From NCBI GenBank assembly GCA_905250125.1, contig CAJNOL010000141.1:143492-207491 (forward strand): a stretch of 64,000 bases of DNA. The letters run 5' to 3'. Positions 27,888 through 40,044 of the stretch are shown here, one piece after another. Origin of the DNA: Rotaria sordida. Lineage: Eukaryota > Rotifera > Eurotatoria > Philodinida > Philodinidae. The notes under the pieces are model-generated. The model was not told the origin of the DNA. It saw nothing but the letters and a program-made list of their open reading frames with translations, and made no database searches. The position numbers and the translations under genes were made by a program. Every line of letters begins with the position of its first letter. The stretch's first letter is position 1.

Positions 27888-30800
27888 ATGTTCACATTGT
27901 CACCAGGTGATGCTCTTGATTATGCAGCAGTTTTTGAAGATGCTGCTGAAGAATTACATATTCTTGGTAAACTAGTTCCACCACATTATCAATATACAGA
28001 ATCAGCTGATGAGGTTTGTTGATATAATAATAATAATAATAAAACAAAAAACAAAAACATCGATGTTTTTTTTTTCTCTATATTATTAAAGATTGTTCGT
28101 AATCAAATCGAACATGTATTAAATGCTCAACATAAAATTGAAGATGATTATGATGCACAAATATCACAACGAAGTCAATTACATCAAAATAAAACACATG
28201 ATACACTTCAACAACCAAATGCAAAAGAAAGTCAAAAATTAATGGAAGAATTAAGTGCTGAATTAAAAAAGACTACAGCGGATTTAAAAACAGGTGTTAA
28301 TAAAATTAATCGAATGTTTAATCAAAATCCATTAACAGCAGATAATATGAAAAAAGTTGAACAAGATCGGTAAGCAACTATTTTTTTTAAGGTTCACACT
28401 TATGAGCAACCTTTAATGCGATGAAATTCTGTGTTTTATTATCATGACATTGAATAATAATTTTTCTATCAATCTTATTCATTTGTTTAAGTCAACTAAG
28501 ATCTTTATTCATATAAAACAAAATTCTGGCATTGAACTACGTAAACGAAAAAGCATGCGTAGAGATAAGTCAAACAGTTTTGTTTGGCTTAGTGCCGAAT
28601 ATGACAAGTAACATCCATACAAAACTGTCTTTAAGGCAACATCAATAATTAAAATAATTTTTCTAGTCTCATGCTCTTTACAGACAAATGATTCAAGACA
28701 AATCAATTGAAATTTCTTGAAGGAATGTTTCTTAATATAAATACTCTTTAAATATTTAATGTCAATACTCTAGGTTCAAAAAATATCGCCGTTTTCCATT
28801 ATCTAACAAAAAGACCGCGGAAAATAGTAAGAAAAACAGTTCATAGAGCGTGATGACAGGTTATGGTGACATAAGATGAAATTTAATGCTGTAATATAGT
28901 CGTTTCTAGCTATTTCCGAATATTGGAATGTTCCTTTTAGGAAGTGTCCATATTATCCAATTGAGATAATTATCAGTCACTAAAGATCCTTCAAATCTCT
29001 CTTTTTTTTACATATAACTTTTTAAAAAATCGAAAATTTTGCTCAAATTATAAAAGACTTTGCTTCTGGTCTATCTTCATTATCATTATTAATCAAAAAT
29101 ATTCATTTCTAATATAAGATTTTTTTACATGACCATTAACAACAGAAGAAACGATTGACATTATATAAGTTTAATAATATGTGCCTCTAGGGAATTGTTC
29201 TATGTATGTCAAGAAGCAGAAGTTAAAATTGCAAGATGTCATCGAATAACATATTCACAAAAGAACGAATTTGACTATATTTATTTTTTAACATCATTTA
29301 ACTTTATTCACACAAAAAAAAGAAGAAAAAGTTAATAATGAAATATTTGTTTTATTTCTTTAGTATTTATTTTGAAAAATTATTAACAAAATCAATTCTT
29401 GCTCTTAATGATCATAAATCTATTGAACCACTTAAAATGATGGTTGAAAAAGAACAAGAATCAAAAAGTCAATTTATTCATGTCGTTCGAAGGTATGTCT
29501 ACTTATTACATAAAATACTAATAATATCTTTATTTTAATATGCATAATAAACTAATGATAGGTTTTTTAAATTCGTATGAACAGTTTATAATTTGATGTT
29601 TACTTCAATGAAAATGATAATCCTTTTTTATATATAATAAAAGATAAATTGTAATACGCCATTAAATAACAACAAAATATGATCTGGAAAAGTCTTTAAG
29701 AGATACTTCATATAATTAAATACATGCTTTCGTTGTTATTTATATTTAATTCACTCAAAATATTTTAGAGAGTTCGTTCTAAGCACAAATGTTGAAAGCT
29801 TTCTTGTCGTTTTTTTCTTCATAAACAAAAAGATCAGATAATTAAAGATCATTGTAATGTATAAGTAATTGCAAGTGGCACTGACTTTAAGAGCTATTCA
29901 ATTCAAAAAGTTATTAAAAAATATAAGAATAAGATTTAATTATTTGTTAAAATAATCCAACTCCGTGTCTTCAATACACTGCTTTGGCTTTAAATATATG
30001 CTATTCATTAAAAGGTCAACAAGAACTTAGTTTAATTGCGTTATTTCGGCTGAAAAGTTCAAATGATACAAAAAAGCATTGGGTTCATCTATTTCAACAT
30101 TGTTTTTTGATAAATTGAGAGAAATACTTAGGTTAAAATATTCATTATAGATTTGTTCATTAAATTTCCGAATTGTTTTTAGATACATTAGAAAATTTTA
30201 ATAAGGTATTCATATAAAAATATGCTATTCTTTTGCATTTTTTTTTTAAATTTTTTTTTTCTATCATTTATTATGAACAATAAATAAATTTAATTATATC
30301 TAGTGAAGAAGAAAGTCGTCAACGAATAAAAGAATTAGCACAAAGTATTCAAAATATTCGTCAAGAAAAAATTACGGAATTAGCACGACGTGCTGAAGTA
30401 ATAGCTTATCAAAAAGATCAATTACAAGAAGCAAAAGCTAAAGCACAACTTGAAATTACATATGAAAAGAAAAAATGTGAAAATCATCTTGAACAAATAC
30501 GTGAACGTTGTTTTATTGCTGAACAAGACATGCGTCGAGAACAAGAGGTAATGAATAATAAATTCTTTTTGTGTTTTATTATTTTTCAAATTTCATTGTT
30601 TCTTTATTTTCTTCATAATAGGCATTAGAAAATCGTTCCGAAGACGAAATGAAATGTAATTCCGAAACAGAAAATTTCTTACGTGTTTTTATAAAAGTAT
30701 TAAAAAAATGTCGTATTTTTTAAATATAAAATTTTATTTTTAACTAGGATACAGGTCAAAAAACTGATGAATGGCTTGAAAAATATAATCAAGAAACAGC

Positions 30801-31140
30801 TGCCTTACAAACTCAATTAGATAAGTTAAAAGCTGCACGTGCAACTGATTTAGCAACTTATCAAAGAATTGCTGCTGATGTAAGAGAAAAACTAAAAAAC
30901 AATGTGTTAATTATGAAACTGTTTGTTTTGTTTTTTTTTTCGTAGTTTACTCAATATGAAAAAGTTGTACGTGATGATCGAGCAGAAAAAGAACGTCGTC
31001 GACGACAATTGGAACGTGAAGAACAACAAATGACTGCTGCTGTTAAAATACAATCATGGTGGAGAGGAATGCTTGTGAGACATGCAATTGGACCATATAA
31101 AAAGAAAAAAGGAAAAAAAGGCAAAAAGAAGAAAAAATGA
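27888..31140 (+). CDS. IQCG: Dynein regulatory complex protein 9 (IQ-motif protein G)
   Basis: Seven exons, 27888-28013, 28092-28369, 29364-29492, 30304-30547, 30622-30696, 30748-30879 and 30946-31140, give 392 residues (human IQCG is about 440). The protein is mostly Glu/Lys/Gln-rich coiled coil. The C-terminus has an IQ motif (V-K-I-Q-S-W-W-R-G-M-L-V-R, about 361-373) followed by G-P-Y and a Lys/Gly tail, the layout of DRC9. Family knowledge: DRC9 is part of the nexin-dynein regulatory complex of motile cilia, and the IQ motif binds calmodulin. Introns 2 and 3 are long (994 and 811 bases) against about 50-90 for the others. The related DRC10 (IQCD) is an alternative, but the ending fits DRC9 better. 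The start is the first Met in frame; no upstream coding exon was seen. Confidence 0.8.
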
Positions 31141-33197
31141 AAAAACAATTATCTAGAATTTTCTTTTTGTGAAAATTTGCTTTTTTTTCTATTTTGAATA
31201 ATAAATAACATTTGATTCATATAACATATTTTCATTAAAAATGAGCTATTTAATATTCATAAATTTTAGCGTTTCCGGGTAAAGAAAAATGAAGTCATTT
31301 GTTGACAATACTTTTAAGGGTACTCAAATATAAATAGGAGAAAAAAAATTAGAAGACAAATAGTAATAAAAAAATTAAAAAAAAATTTTTAATGTCAGTT
31401 ATGAACTATAATCAATATTAATAAAGCTTCTTTTTGTTTTTTGTTTTAAATACATCATTGGTGTCATTGTATATAATGTTTATCAATAAGAATTTATGTT
31501 TTTAGTAGGTTTTTTTCAATTGAAAGAAAAGAAAAAAGTTTCTTTATCAATGTTTATCTAAGAAAACTTAATGTATACAGATATGAGTCTAATTAATTAT
31601 GAAGATAGTATCAAATGCATGTGAATATTTTATGTGTATTTATTTGCATCATTTTGTTTCATAGGTAGATGTCATCAAAATGTCAGTAGTATTCATCAAA
31701 AGTAAGATAGAAAATATTGATGAAGAAGAGAAAAAAGAAGAAGTTCTTTGATACTTATCCTAAGAATAATAAATGAGAAAACACCTAAAGTAAGTTTTTA
31801 TTATATGAAACATTTTTTTTCTATTCTACTTCTAATTACATAACATATTCTTGTGTTTTTTTCTATGCCTACTCATATAAAAAAAATATTTTATCGTGGA
31901 AGTCAGAAATAATATTTGTGTCAAACGGAAATGTTTTTCATGACAGATGGTTTAACAATATTGACTATAGAGTTCAAAGTACTGTTTCACAGTTATAGAT
32001 TAAACACCTGCTTTCTACATAGCATACCAGTTTTTAGATATGTTAATGAACAAATGAATATATTGCAGTATCAGATACGTGATTTAAACATTAATGAATT
32101 CAGTATATTTTTCTTTTTTTTTAAATACTATTTCAGATTACAGAAAAATGAGCACACAATGATCAAATGTCACACCTATAGGGTTGTAAATAATGCCGAC
32201 GAAGACGAGGAAGCTTTCTTTGCACAATAAAATATTTTACTCCATTTTTTTCTCTATTGTTCTCTGAGTTAGTTGCCCGGATAAACGGTATCATTCAGGT
32301 CAGACCTAGTTTTATTCGTTTCTTTTTATTTTTCTCCTTTTTATAATTATGTGTTCCATGTCTGCAGTTGATTTACTTTCGGAGAAACTTTTTAAATTAA
32401 AAACATATTCCCTATTATATTGTTTGACTTTCTAACAACTTTTTTTCTTAATCATTTTTCATTTCTTGTCCTTGAAAATAAAAATAGTTTTTTGATGCCT
32501 CGAATAAGTATTATTTTTTTTCTTTTTCATCAATATGTTTTCCTAACCTATCATTAGTATATCGCTTTCTTTTAGTTATTATATAAATCTTTCTTAAGAA
32601 AAAATTAATGAATAAGTATATTAAAAATAGTGCAAATTTGTTTTTCTTTTTACAGCATTCTTTTTTGCAAATAATCCCCTGAGGAAATGGCTTTTGACAG
32701 CGAGACTTCATAAAAAATATAGCATTCATATAGATGTAAAGAGCCTATTACAATTAAAGCGCAATATGACACTCATATGGGAAAGAAAAAAATATGTCAA
32801 AAAGTACTTCTTTTGAGAGGCACTTTTCAATAAACTACTAGATTATTCAATAAAAGTAAGAACAACCATGTTGATTAAAGAAATTAGTGTTGATTAAAAA
32901 TGAAAATTATACTTCAATAAAGAAATATGTGATTTAATAATATTAGTTCATCACAAAGCATTGCATTTCAAACTAGACAAACATTAATATTGCTCTAGAT
33001 TTTTTTTCTTTACTACAATGGGTAAATCGCTAGTTAACCTATAATATATTTTAATACAAAAATTATCTTTCATATGTGTAGTTTAACTAAGATTCAGTTT
33101 TCTTTACATAAAAGTTAAAATCCTTGTTTTGAACAACACATTAATATCATATATTTGTTTCTTTTTCATTTAGATATTCTTCATTAAGTAATTTAAA
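31141..33197. other. Intergenic region between DRC9 and GPCR 2
   Basis: A+T-rich DNA, with AATAAATAA shortly after the DRC9 stop (about 31198) as a likely polyadenylation signal. A 104-codon open frame at 31916-32230 has no family features and no splice partners. An acceptor-like TTTTTCATTTAG ends at 33173, 24 bases before the GPCR start, suggesting a 5' UTR intron or trans-splicing. Confidence 0.55.
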
Positions 33198-34750
33198 ATG
33201 GGCGATTCTGATATGTTAAATTCATGTTCACGCTTTGAACCACCATTCTATTTATCTGCAATGTGTCGACAGAGATCAACGAATAATACAGAGGAGTGTA
33301 AAGATTTCGTAACGTTGATATTTTTTTTAAAGGCTGATTGTTATATAAGTCGAATATTTTATCCAGTAACTATATTCTTAATTGTGATTGGTACAATACT
33401 TAATTTATTTTCTTTATATTGTTTTCTTAAAATGAATAAACGTAATTCTCAAAATGTTTATTTATCTGTATTATCATTAGGTGATACAATTAATCTACAT
33501 ATTAATTTTACTTTACCAATATTAAGACAAATTGGAACATTTGATGATTATTTTCGTAATTCAAATATTTTATGTCGTTTAACGGGTGTATTCACAGAAT
33601 TTTTTTTAATATTTCCAACATGGATTATTGTTTTATTAACAATGGAACGTTTAATTTGTATATCATGGCCATTAAAACGTCGTCCATCTTATACACAAAT
33701 ACGAGCAAAAATATCTATAATTATATTAGCAATAATTGTCATATTATTAAGTATATATCGTTTATTTGATTTAAAAGGTATTGATCAAGTTAGTGTATTT
33801 TCTGTTGTTGCATGTAATGGTACACATAAATCAATTGATTTTATGAGAGATCTTAATTTAATGATATGGGCTATAGTACCTGAATGTTTTACATTAATAA
33901 TGAGTTTAATTATAATATATCAAATAAAATTAGCTACACAAAAATTTCAACCAAATCCTTCTAAAGCTCGTCAATCACAATATAATCAAGCAACAAAAAC
34001 AGTTTTACTTATATCAATTTTATTTCTTTGTTTTCATACACCAACTGGTATATATTTGATATTCTATATGATAAATATTTAAATTTTTATTTTTGTTTCT
34101 AGGTATAATGATTGCTCTAGATTTAATTTATGGACATAATGAAAAAACATTGGGTATAATGATAATTCTTGTTTCAAGAAAATTGACTATTATTCTTTAT
34201 GAAATAAGTTTATGTTGTAAATTTTTTATTTATAATCAAACATTTCGAAATTTTAAGTAAGTTTTTCATTGAATTATCGATTTTTAGAAATTTTTTTTTA
34301 GCATTGTTTATATCAAAATATCTATTGAATTAATTATTGTTTTGTTTTGATTTTCGTAGAGGAATTTTACATACATCAATTTTTCGTTTTACTCGTCGAA
34401 CAAATTCAGCTAAATTAGGTCGACCTGCTCTTGAAAATTCACGTGATTGTCCACAACATCGAACAATTCATTTCGGTCCAAAAAAACAATCAATTACTTC
34501 TCCAGGAAGTCAAACTGATTCATTGTTAAAAAGTGTTGAAGAACATCATAATATCGTTAAAAATCATACTCAACGAACACGATCAACAAGTCTATCAAGA
34601 ATAAATCGAGAACATCAAACAATGGCTGTTCATATGAATAAAGCAACCGAATCTATACAAGTATCATCAACACGAACACCTGAGTTGTTAAGATATTCAA
34701 AAGAAAAACGACAACCATTATATCTTACAGGACATCAAATAACTTTATGA
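33198..34750 (+). CDS. Rhodopsin-like (peptide-type) GPCR
   Basis: Exons 33198-34047, 34103-34256 and 34360-34750 join in frame to 464 residues. Seven membrane segments are visible, the first near residues 54-76. The third ends with T-M-E-R-L-I-C-I-S-W-P-L-K, the E-R-Y/F-equivalent (E150-R151), and the seventh contains E-I-S-L-C-C-K-F-F-I-Y. C126 and C206 are placed for the usual disulfide between TM3 and extracellular loop 2. N-glycosylation sequons N-N-T and N-G-T lie outside the membrane. The tail of about 130 residues is rich in Arg, Ser, Thr and His. The NPxxY motif is not standard. The family resembles the expanded invertebrate neuropeptide receptors; the ligand is not predictable. It is only distantly similar to the GPCR at 11 kb, so the two are not a recent tandem pair. 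Confidence 0.85.
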
Positions 34751-35332
34751 AAAAAAAAATAATTAACTTAAATGTTTAAAGATATTGATTGTTGTTTCTG
34801 TTTGTTTTTTGTTGTTGTTGTCGTTGTTATAGTCTCAATAATTTATCAGATCAGTATTTAGTAACTTATTTCGTTCTTTATATTAGTTATCAATATTTCA
34901 AAATAATAAATTATTACATGTTATGTTGTTCTTGTTGTTTTAGGTTTATAATTAATGTTATGAATTTGAATTTATTTATTCGGTTGAGTATGTTCATGTA
35001 TATTTATAGAATAGTTCCTGATTTTGATTAATGATATTGATATAATGCTGAAATTTCCTCTTTCCTGATCAAAATGCTCAAATATGAACATAAATAAACC
35101 ATTTTTTTTTTAGTTCATTTTATAAACTATACACAACCTGAGGCTAAGTAAATCGAATTGATTGTCTGAACAATATAAGAATAAAACCTCATATGTATAT
35201 AGTTGCCAGAATAAATAACCTTCAACAAGCATGCACGGATTTCAATTGAATCTGTCCTTCTACTTGAACAGGTTTCTTCTTTACTTTCTTACTCACTCTC
35301 TCTGTCTCTTGCACTTTCATTTTCAGTATTAT
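34751..35332. other. Convergent intergenic region
   Basis: It separates the 3' end of the GPCR gene from the 3' end of the minus-strand gene at 35333. The content is A+T-rich and includes GTT triplet runs near 34810. AATAAA strings occur near 35092 and 35209. No gene was seen. Confidence 0.6.
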
Positions 35333-36241
35333 TTACGAATTGGCAACAGTAGTAGTCACCATCATTATAGTTTGTTGTTTATCAGGTGAGTCATTTTGAT
35401 TTTTTGATAAATTTGTTCGTTGTCGAGTATATTGATGATCTAATTGATGTTGTCGTTGATAAGGTTGATTTGGCGTTGTTGTATGTAATACACGAACTTG
35501 TTGACGAGAATGATTAACATAATTAAGAAAATTTTCTGGATTTCGTATATCGTTTTTAAATGTTGATGATATATTTGATGTTGTTGAATTCTTTTTCTCA
35601 CCTAATACACGTCGTAAAACTATATCATCATTTTGTGGACGTTTTATACGTGCAGAAAAATTTTGTTGTTTTAAATTACGTTGACGTTCAATTTGTTTTA
35701 TTGATTGACGAATATAATCATATACTGTACGATATTGATAATGATATTTTCGTTGTGATGAATTAGATGTATTATATGATGATGAACTAGCAGTTTTTAA
35801 ACGAGGTAATTGTTGTTGTTGTTGTGAATGTTGTGAATGTTGACTACGTGGTGATGGTGATCGTGAAGTAGATATATGAGAACGATAATCACTATTATTT
35901 GTAGCAGATTTTTCTCGTTTTGGTTCTTCCATATGTGTATTACGATATACAACATCAGGTGCTGGTGCTATTTGTGCTATTTTATCAGAATGTCGTTGCC
36001 AACCAGAAGGTGATATTGATGAATCACGACTATCAGAATTATTAACATGTACACGAAAAGTAGGTGCTGTTGCTAGACGTTTTTTTTGTTGACGTGAACG
36101 AAGTTCGACAGAAGGATTCGAACGTAGTTGTTGATCTTTAGTTGGACTATTATTATGTGGTAATTTTAATAAAAGTACACTAGGAGGTGGGGTATGTTTT
36201 TTACGAAAATATAATGTTAAATCGATATCCGTAGCAGCCAT
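35333..36241 (-). CDS. Orphan basic, low-complexity protein, 302 residues
   Basis: A single-exon frame starting M-A-A-T-D-I-D-L-T-L-Y-F-R-K-K-H. The protein is rich in Gln, Ser, Asn, Arg and His with a poly-Gln tract (S-Q-Q-Q-Q-Q-L) near residue 140 and S-P-S-P-R blocks, so most of it should be disordered. The middle part (Y-D-Y-I-R-Q-S-I-K-Q-I-E-R-Q-R-N, about 174-189) may form a helix. I do not recognise a family. Support for being real is its length without stops in a region where random frames rarely exceed 100 codons, and codon use like the neighbours (CGT, CAA, AAT). No signal peptide or membrane segment is seen. Nuclear or cytoskeletal roles are possible but unsupported. Confidence 0.65.
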   Translation of the reverse strand: MAATDIDLTLYFRKKHTPPPSVLLLKLPHNNSPTKDQQLRSNPSVELRSRQQKKRLATAPTFRVHVNNSDSRDSSISPSGWQRHSDKIAQIAPAPDVVYRNTHMEEPKREKSATNNSDYRSHISTSRSPSPRSQHSQHSQQQQQLPRLKTASSSSYNTSNSSQRKYHYQYRTVYDYIRQSIKQIERQRNLKQQNFSARIKRPQNDDIVLRRVLGEKKNSTTSNISSTFKNDIRNPENFLNYVNHSRQQVRVLHTTTPNQPYQRQHQLDHQYTRQRTNLSKNQNDSPDKQQTIMMVTTTVANS

Positions 36242-37691
36242 TATTTGTATTTGCGTTATTCGTCGTTTTATACGTTAGAGAACAGTGAACTGATGTATGC
36301 TCACATTTCTTTTTTCTGTAACTAGACACTTGAATGACAAGTGTTCTACATAATAGTTACAATTACAGAACCACGTTAATTCCATTTAAAAAAAAAAGTT
36401 TTTTTTATGTTCGATAGTGTTATTATTTCATTCTATCCTATCGCATACACACATTTTCTTTGTCTGTTTCGATTGACTCGAGGTGCCCCCTTTCAGATTC
36501 TTCTTTCTTGTTCTTCAATTTTCTTCTTTTATAATGATGATCGTCGTCATACATTTTTTAATTGTATATCCAAAATTGTAGTAATAACTTTTTTAAATGT
36601 AAATTTTCTATGCATCAATAAATTGTTAAAGTAAAAAAAGAAAAATGAATAAACTATGCATGAATTTTGTTTTTGGCTTTTTGTTCAAATCTTTTTACTC
36701 ATGTTCATTAAATGGATGAATACAGATTTAGGCACTTCTGCAGATTGACGATACCCTCGAAACTAATTGGTCAAACTGGCAAGGCACATTAAAGAGTGTG
36801 AATGCCGCTGTTCTGTAGATGTACTTAGATTTAACTTCATGATGATTCAATAAAGATTTTTGATTTATGAGAATTATATGTCATCTTATTAAAAGATAAG
36901 AATTGAGATTTAAGGCACTTCAATTCCTTTTTTTGTCTTATTGAATTTCAATCAACTCGAAGTAACCAACAATTTTCTTTTTTTTTTTGTGCTTTCACTC
37001 TTGACATCAGATTCAAGAACAAAGATTACTTTTCATGGTCGTCGATCCTCAAGAGTAAATAAATATCCTTTTGTTCGATTGACCAAGGATTTGATCTTGT
37101 TCTAAGGGTGAAAAAGAAAAAAAAAATTATAACACGTTTCCTTTTCGAAAAAAAAGAAAGAAAAAAGATGAATGAAAAAAAAAGTTCTCATTTCCTGTTT
37201 CTGTTTATATTTTGCAACTATCATCATTGATATGGTTCGTAGTCATCATTTTTTATTTTCTTCTTCTTGCCTTATGTCAACAATATACACTAACACAATA
37301 GCAAGGTGAGAATAGACTAGAGCAAGAAAAGAAGAAGAAGAAGAAAAAAGAATAAACGAGAATCGAGTGTTGTCACTACAGCTCTGATCTCAATACAATC
37401 CCTAACTCATTCATTTAAGTTTTTAATGCTTATAGAAAAAGAAAAAACAACGTTGAAAAGTAATCATCATCGCTTGTGATCGTTAAAGTTACGAAAAAAA
37501 ACAGCATCAAAACATTTGCCTATCCGTTTTCGTCTACTGCATTATAATATTTCAAATGTTGATTTAAATAATCGTGCGTTTGTTTTTTCGTCTGTTATTC
37601 TTAAATTTTTGTCACCAGGTAAGTTTATATATAGTTTGTTTTTTTGTTACTTATCATAAGTCGTTTTTTTTTTCAAATAATCAGCTCATAC
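36242..37691. other. Divergent intergenic region with a probable 5' noncoding exon
   Basis: This lies between the starts of two genes that point apart. A strong donor (CACCAG|GTAAGT, about 37618-37624) and an acceptor (AATAATCAG, ending near 37684) lie just before the start codon at 37692, so an untranslated first exon probably ends at 37618. Nothing else could be assigned. Confidence 0.5.
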
Positions 37692-39812
37692 ATGCCAACA
37701 TCAAGTCAATCTAAAATTCTTTCTGTTATTGATTATCAACTGATCCAACAACAAGCTACTGGTCAAGATGAAATAACAAAACCAACTGTTCATATTACTA
37801 GTAGTAAAATTTCAGGAAATGAATCAAAACGACGTTCTCAAAAAGATGATCCTCGTTCATCAATAGAGAATAAAAATAATGAAGATAATCATTCTCCATC
37901 ACCTACTAATATAACTGATCGACGACTAAGTTCCAGCAAAAATACCGATGGTAAGATTTATATATAGTTAAAATTTTTTCGAATCATTATTTTCAAAAAA
38001 AAAAAAACAAACAAACAACAAATTCTAATTTTTTCCAGCAAGGTTAAGAAATGTTCGGAGATATCAGAGGCATTACAGATGTATGCATCATGATCAGCAT
38101 CATCCTTCTATTCGTAAGGGTATGGTTATCATACTTGCTCACTATGCTTAAACTTTTCTTATCGTATATCATAATCGCTAAAAAAAGAATAGATTTGAAC
38201 ATAATTTAACTATATAATTTCTTTTATATTAGGTTTACAATCAGCACGAACATCTCAACGTAGTGATATATTACATGTACCTGTAATAAATCTTAATGAT
38301 ATAGCACATAATCAACCACGAATACCATCAAGTTCTACTAATGTAAATGATAATCGACAAAGCCGAACAGTTAATAAAAATGAACGAACAAAACCTTCAG
38401 TAGTTGATTCAACAATACAATCATTTCAATATCGTCGAAATTCATTAAATTCAGACAATGATGATCAAATTGAAAGTGAACATAAATCAAAACAAATTAA
38501 AAAATATCCAACACCAATGAGTGCTGAAGAAAATACATCATCACCATCGGATTTTGATTATGGTGATGATGATGATGATAATAATTTAAAACGTGAACGT
38601 CGACCAAGTTTATTAAATGACAATGCTCGTCGTTTACTTATTTTGGGTACAATACGTCCATCAAAAACTTTTTATAAAAATTTATCTGATGCTGATGCTG
38701 ATCATCTTATGGAATATTTTCGTCGAATGAAAACTACACATCAACGAATGACATCAGAAGAAATACATCAAGAATTAACAACTAAATTTGTTGAATATAA
38801 ACCAAAGATTTGTAAGTTTTTTAAAAAATTCAATTTTTTCAGTGATAACAAATTTTAATGAAATTTTGTAAAAAGATTTTTTTATATATTTTTAGTTTTT
38901 GATTCGGCTACTGTAACAAAAAGTCAAGTAACACATATTGAAAAAATCATTGAAGAATATGCTGATACAATTCGAACACATAAAGCTGAATTTGTTAAAC
39001 TTGAAAATCCAATGCGTTTTGTTATAAAACAAGTTGATAATAATAAACCCTTAATAACAATACCACGTGAATATAATGATTGTTTTATAACACTTGTTAC
39101 TCGATCAGATCCATTGCGTAAATCAAATTTAGTTACTGAACTTATTAAAGATAAACTTTTAGAAGATGTCAAAGCTAATTCATTAGATATCAGGTCATAT
39201 GATATAATAGGCGCTTAAAAAGAAAAAGAAAAATAACTTTCTCATTTTCATTTTCATTTTAGTTATTTTCCCGGTGGTGTTAATTATGATGTACCACGTG
39301 ATGAAATTGATGAAAATGGTCAAATGAATGTAGAAACATATCAAAAATTAAAAAAACGTTTAAATAATCGTCAAGTTTGGTATTTTAATGGACTACCAGA
39401 AAAAAAACCCAATGCTTTATTGGCTATTCTTCCACCAGATATAACAATTAATATTGATCATCAACATTTATATGATGCTCTTGTTGAACGTTTAAAAACT
39501 TTATCAACACAAGAAAATTCTAATCGTGAACAACAAATATTATCAATTCAATTTGTTCCATTAAATTGTATATTAAATTCAAATGACACGTCAAATCAAT
39601 ATATTGTTGAATGTAATACAATTGAAACAAAACAAAAATTAATGGAGAAACCATTAAAAATTGTTTTAAATAAACAATCAATTATTATTGAATTACATTC
39701 CTATGATGAAAATATTCATAGAGAATATGAAAAATTTATTAAATCAGAAAAATATCGTGAATTAATTAAAAATCATGATGTAGCTGTTAAACGAAAATCA
39801 AAAACAAAGTAG
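37692..39812 (+). CDS. Orphan five-exon protein, 588 residues
   Basis: Exons 37692-37950, 38039-38119, 38233-38811, 38896-39193 and 39263-39812 keep the frame. The first half is Ser/Asn/Lys-rich and probably disordered, ending in an acidic block (Y-G-D-D-D-D-D-N-N). From about residue 250 the sequence looks globular: the stretch from R-P-S-K-T-F-Y-K-N-L onward has regular alternation of hydrophobic and charged residues and aromatic motifs such as S-Y-F-P-G-G-V-N-Y-D-V-P and V-W-Y-F-N-G-L-P. The C-terminus is basic (V-K-R-K-S-K-T-K). No signal peptide or membrane segment is present. I do not recognise the domain. In-frame splicing across four introns and typical donors make the gene itself convincing. 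Confidence 0.8.
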
Positions 39813-40040
39813 TGAACGTAACATCATTTCTTTTGTGTTTTTCTTTTTAAAATAATAATAATAAATATATACATGATGCAGAAAATAATAGTATGTGTTA
39901 TCATCAAATGAAAGAAACTAGACTGAAGGCAGGTACCTAATGGAAGGTGAAAGCTGACTCTTTCAAACTATGGCTCTCTTTAAATACGGTTGAAACGTAT
40001 TATATGCTATCAATAGATAAGTCTATTTAAATTTGATGGT
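39813..40040. other. Short 3' flank
   Basis: Contains AATAATAATAATAAATA at about 39851, a possible polyadenylation signal for the preceding gene. Nothing else was seen. Confidence 0.5.
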
Positions 40041-40044
40041 TTAA

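Noticed and set aside
31916-32230. 104-codon plus-strand frame between DRC9 and GPCR 2
   Set aside because: It contains a long Phe run from a T-tract, has no partner exons and no recognisable domain.
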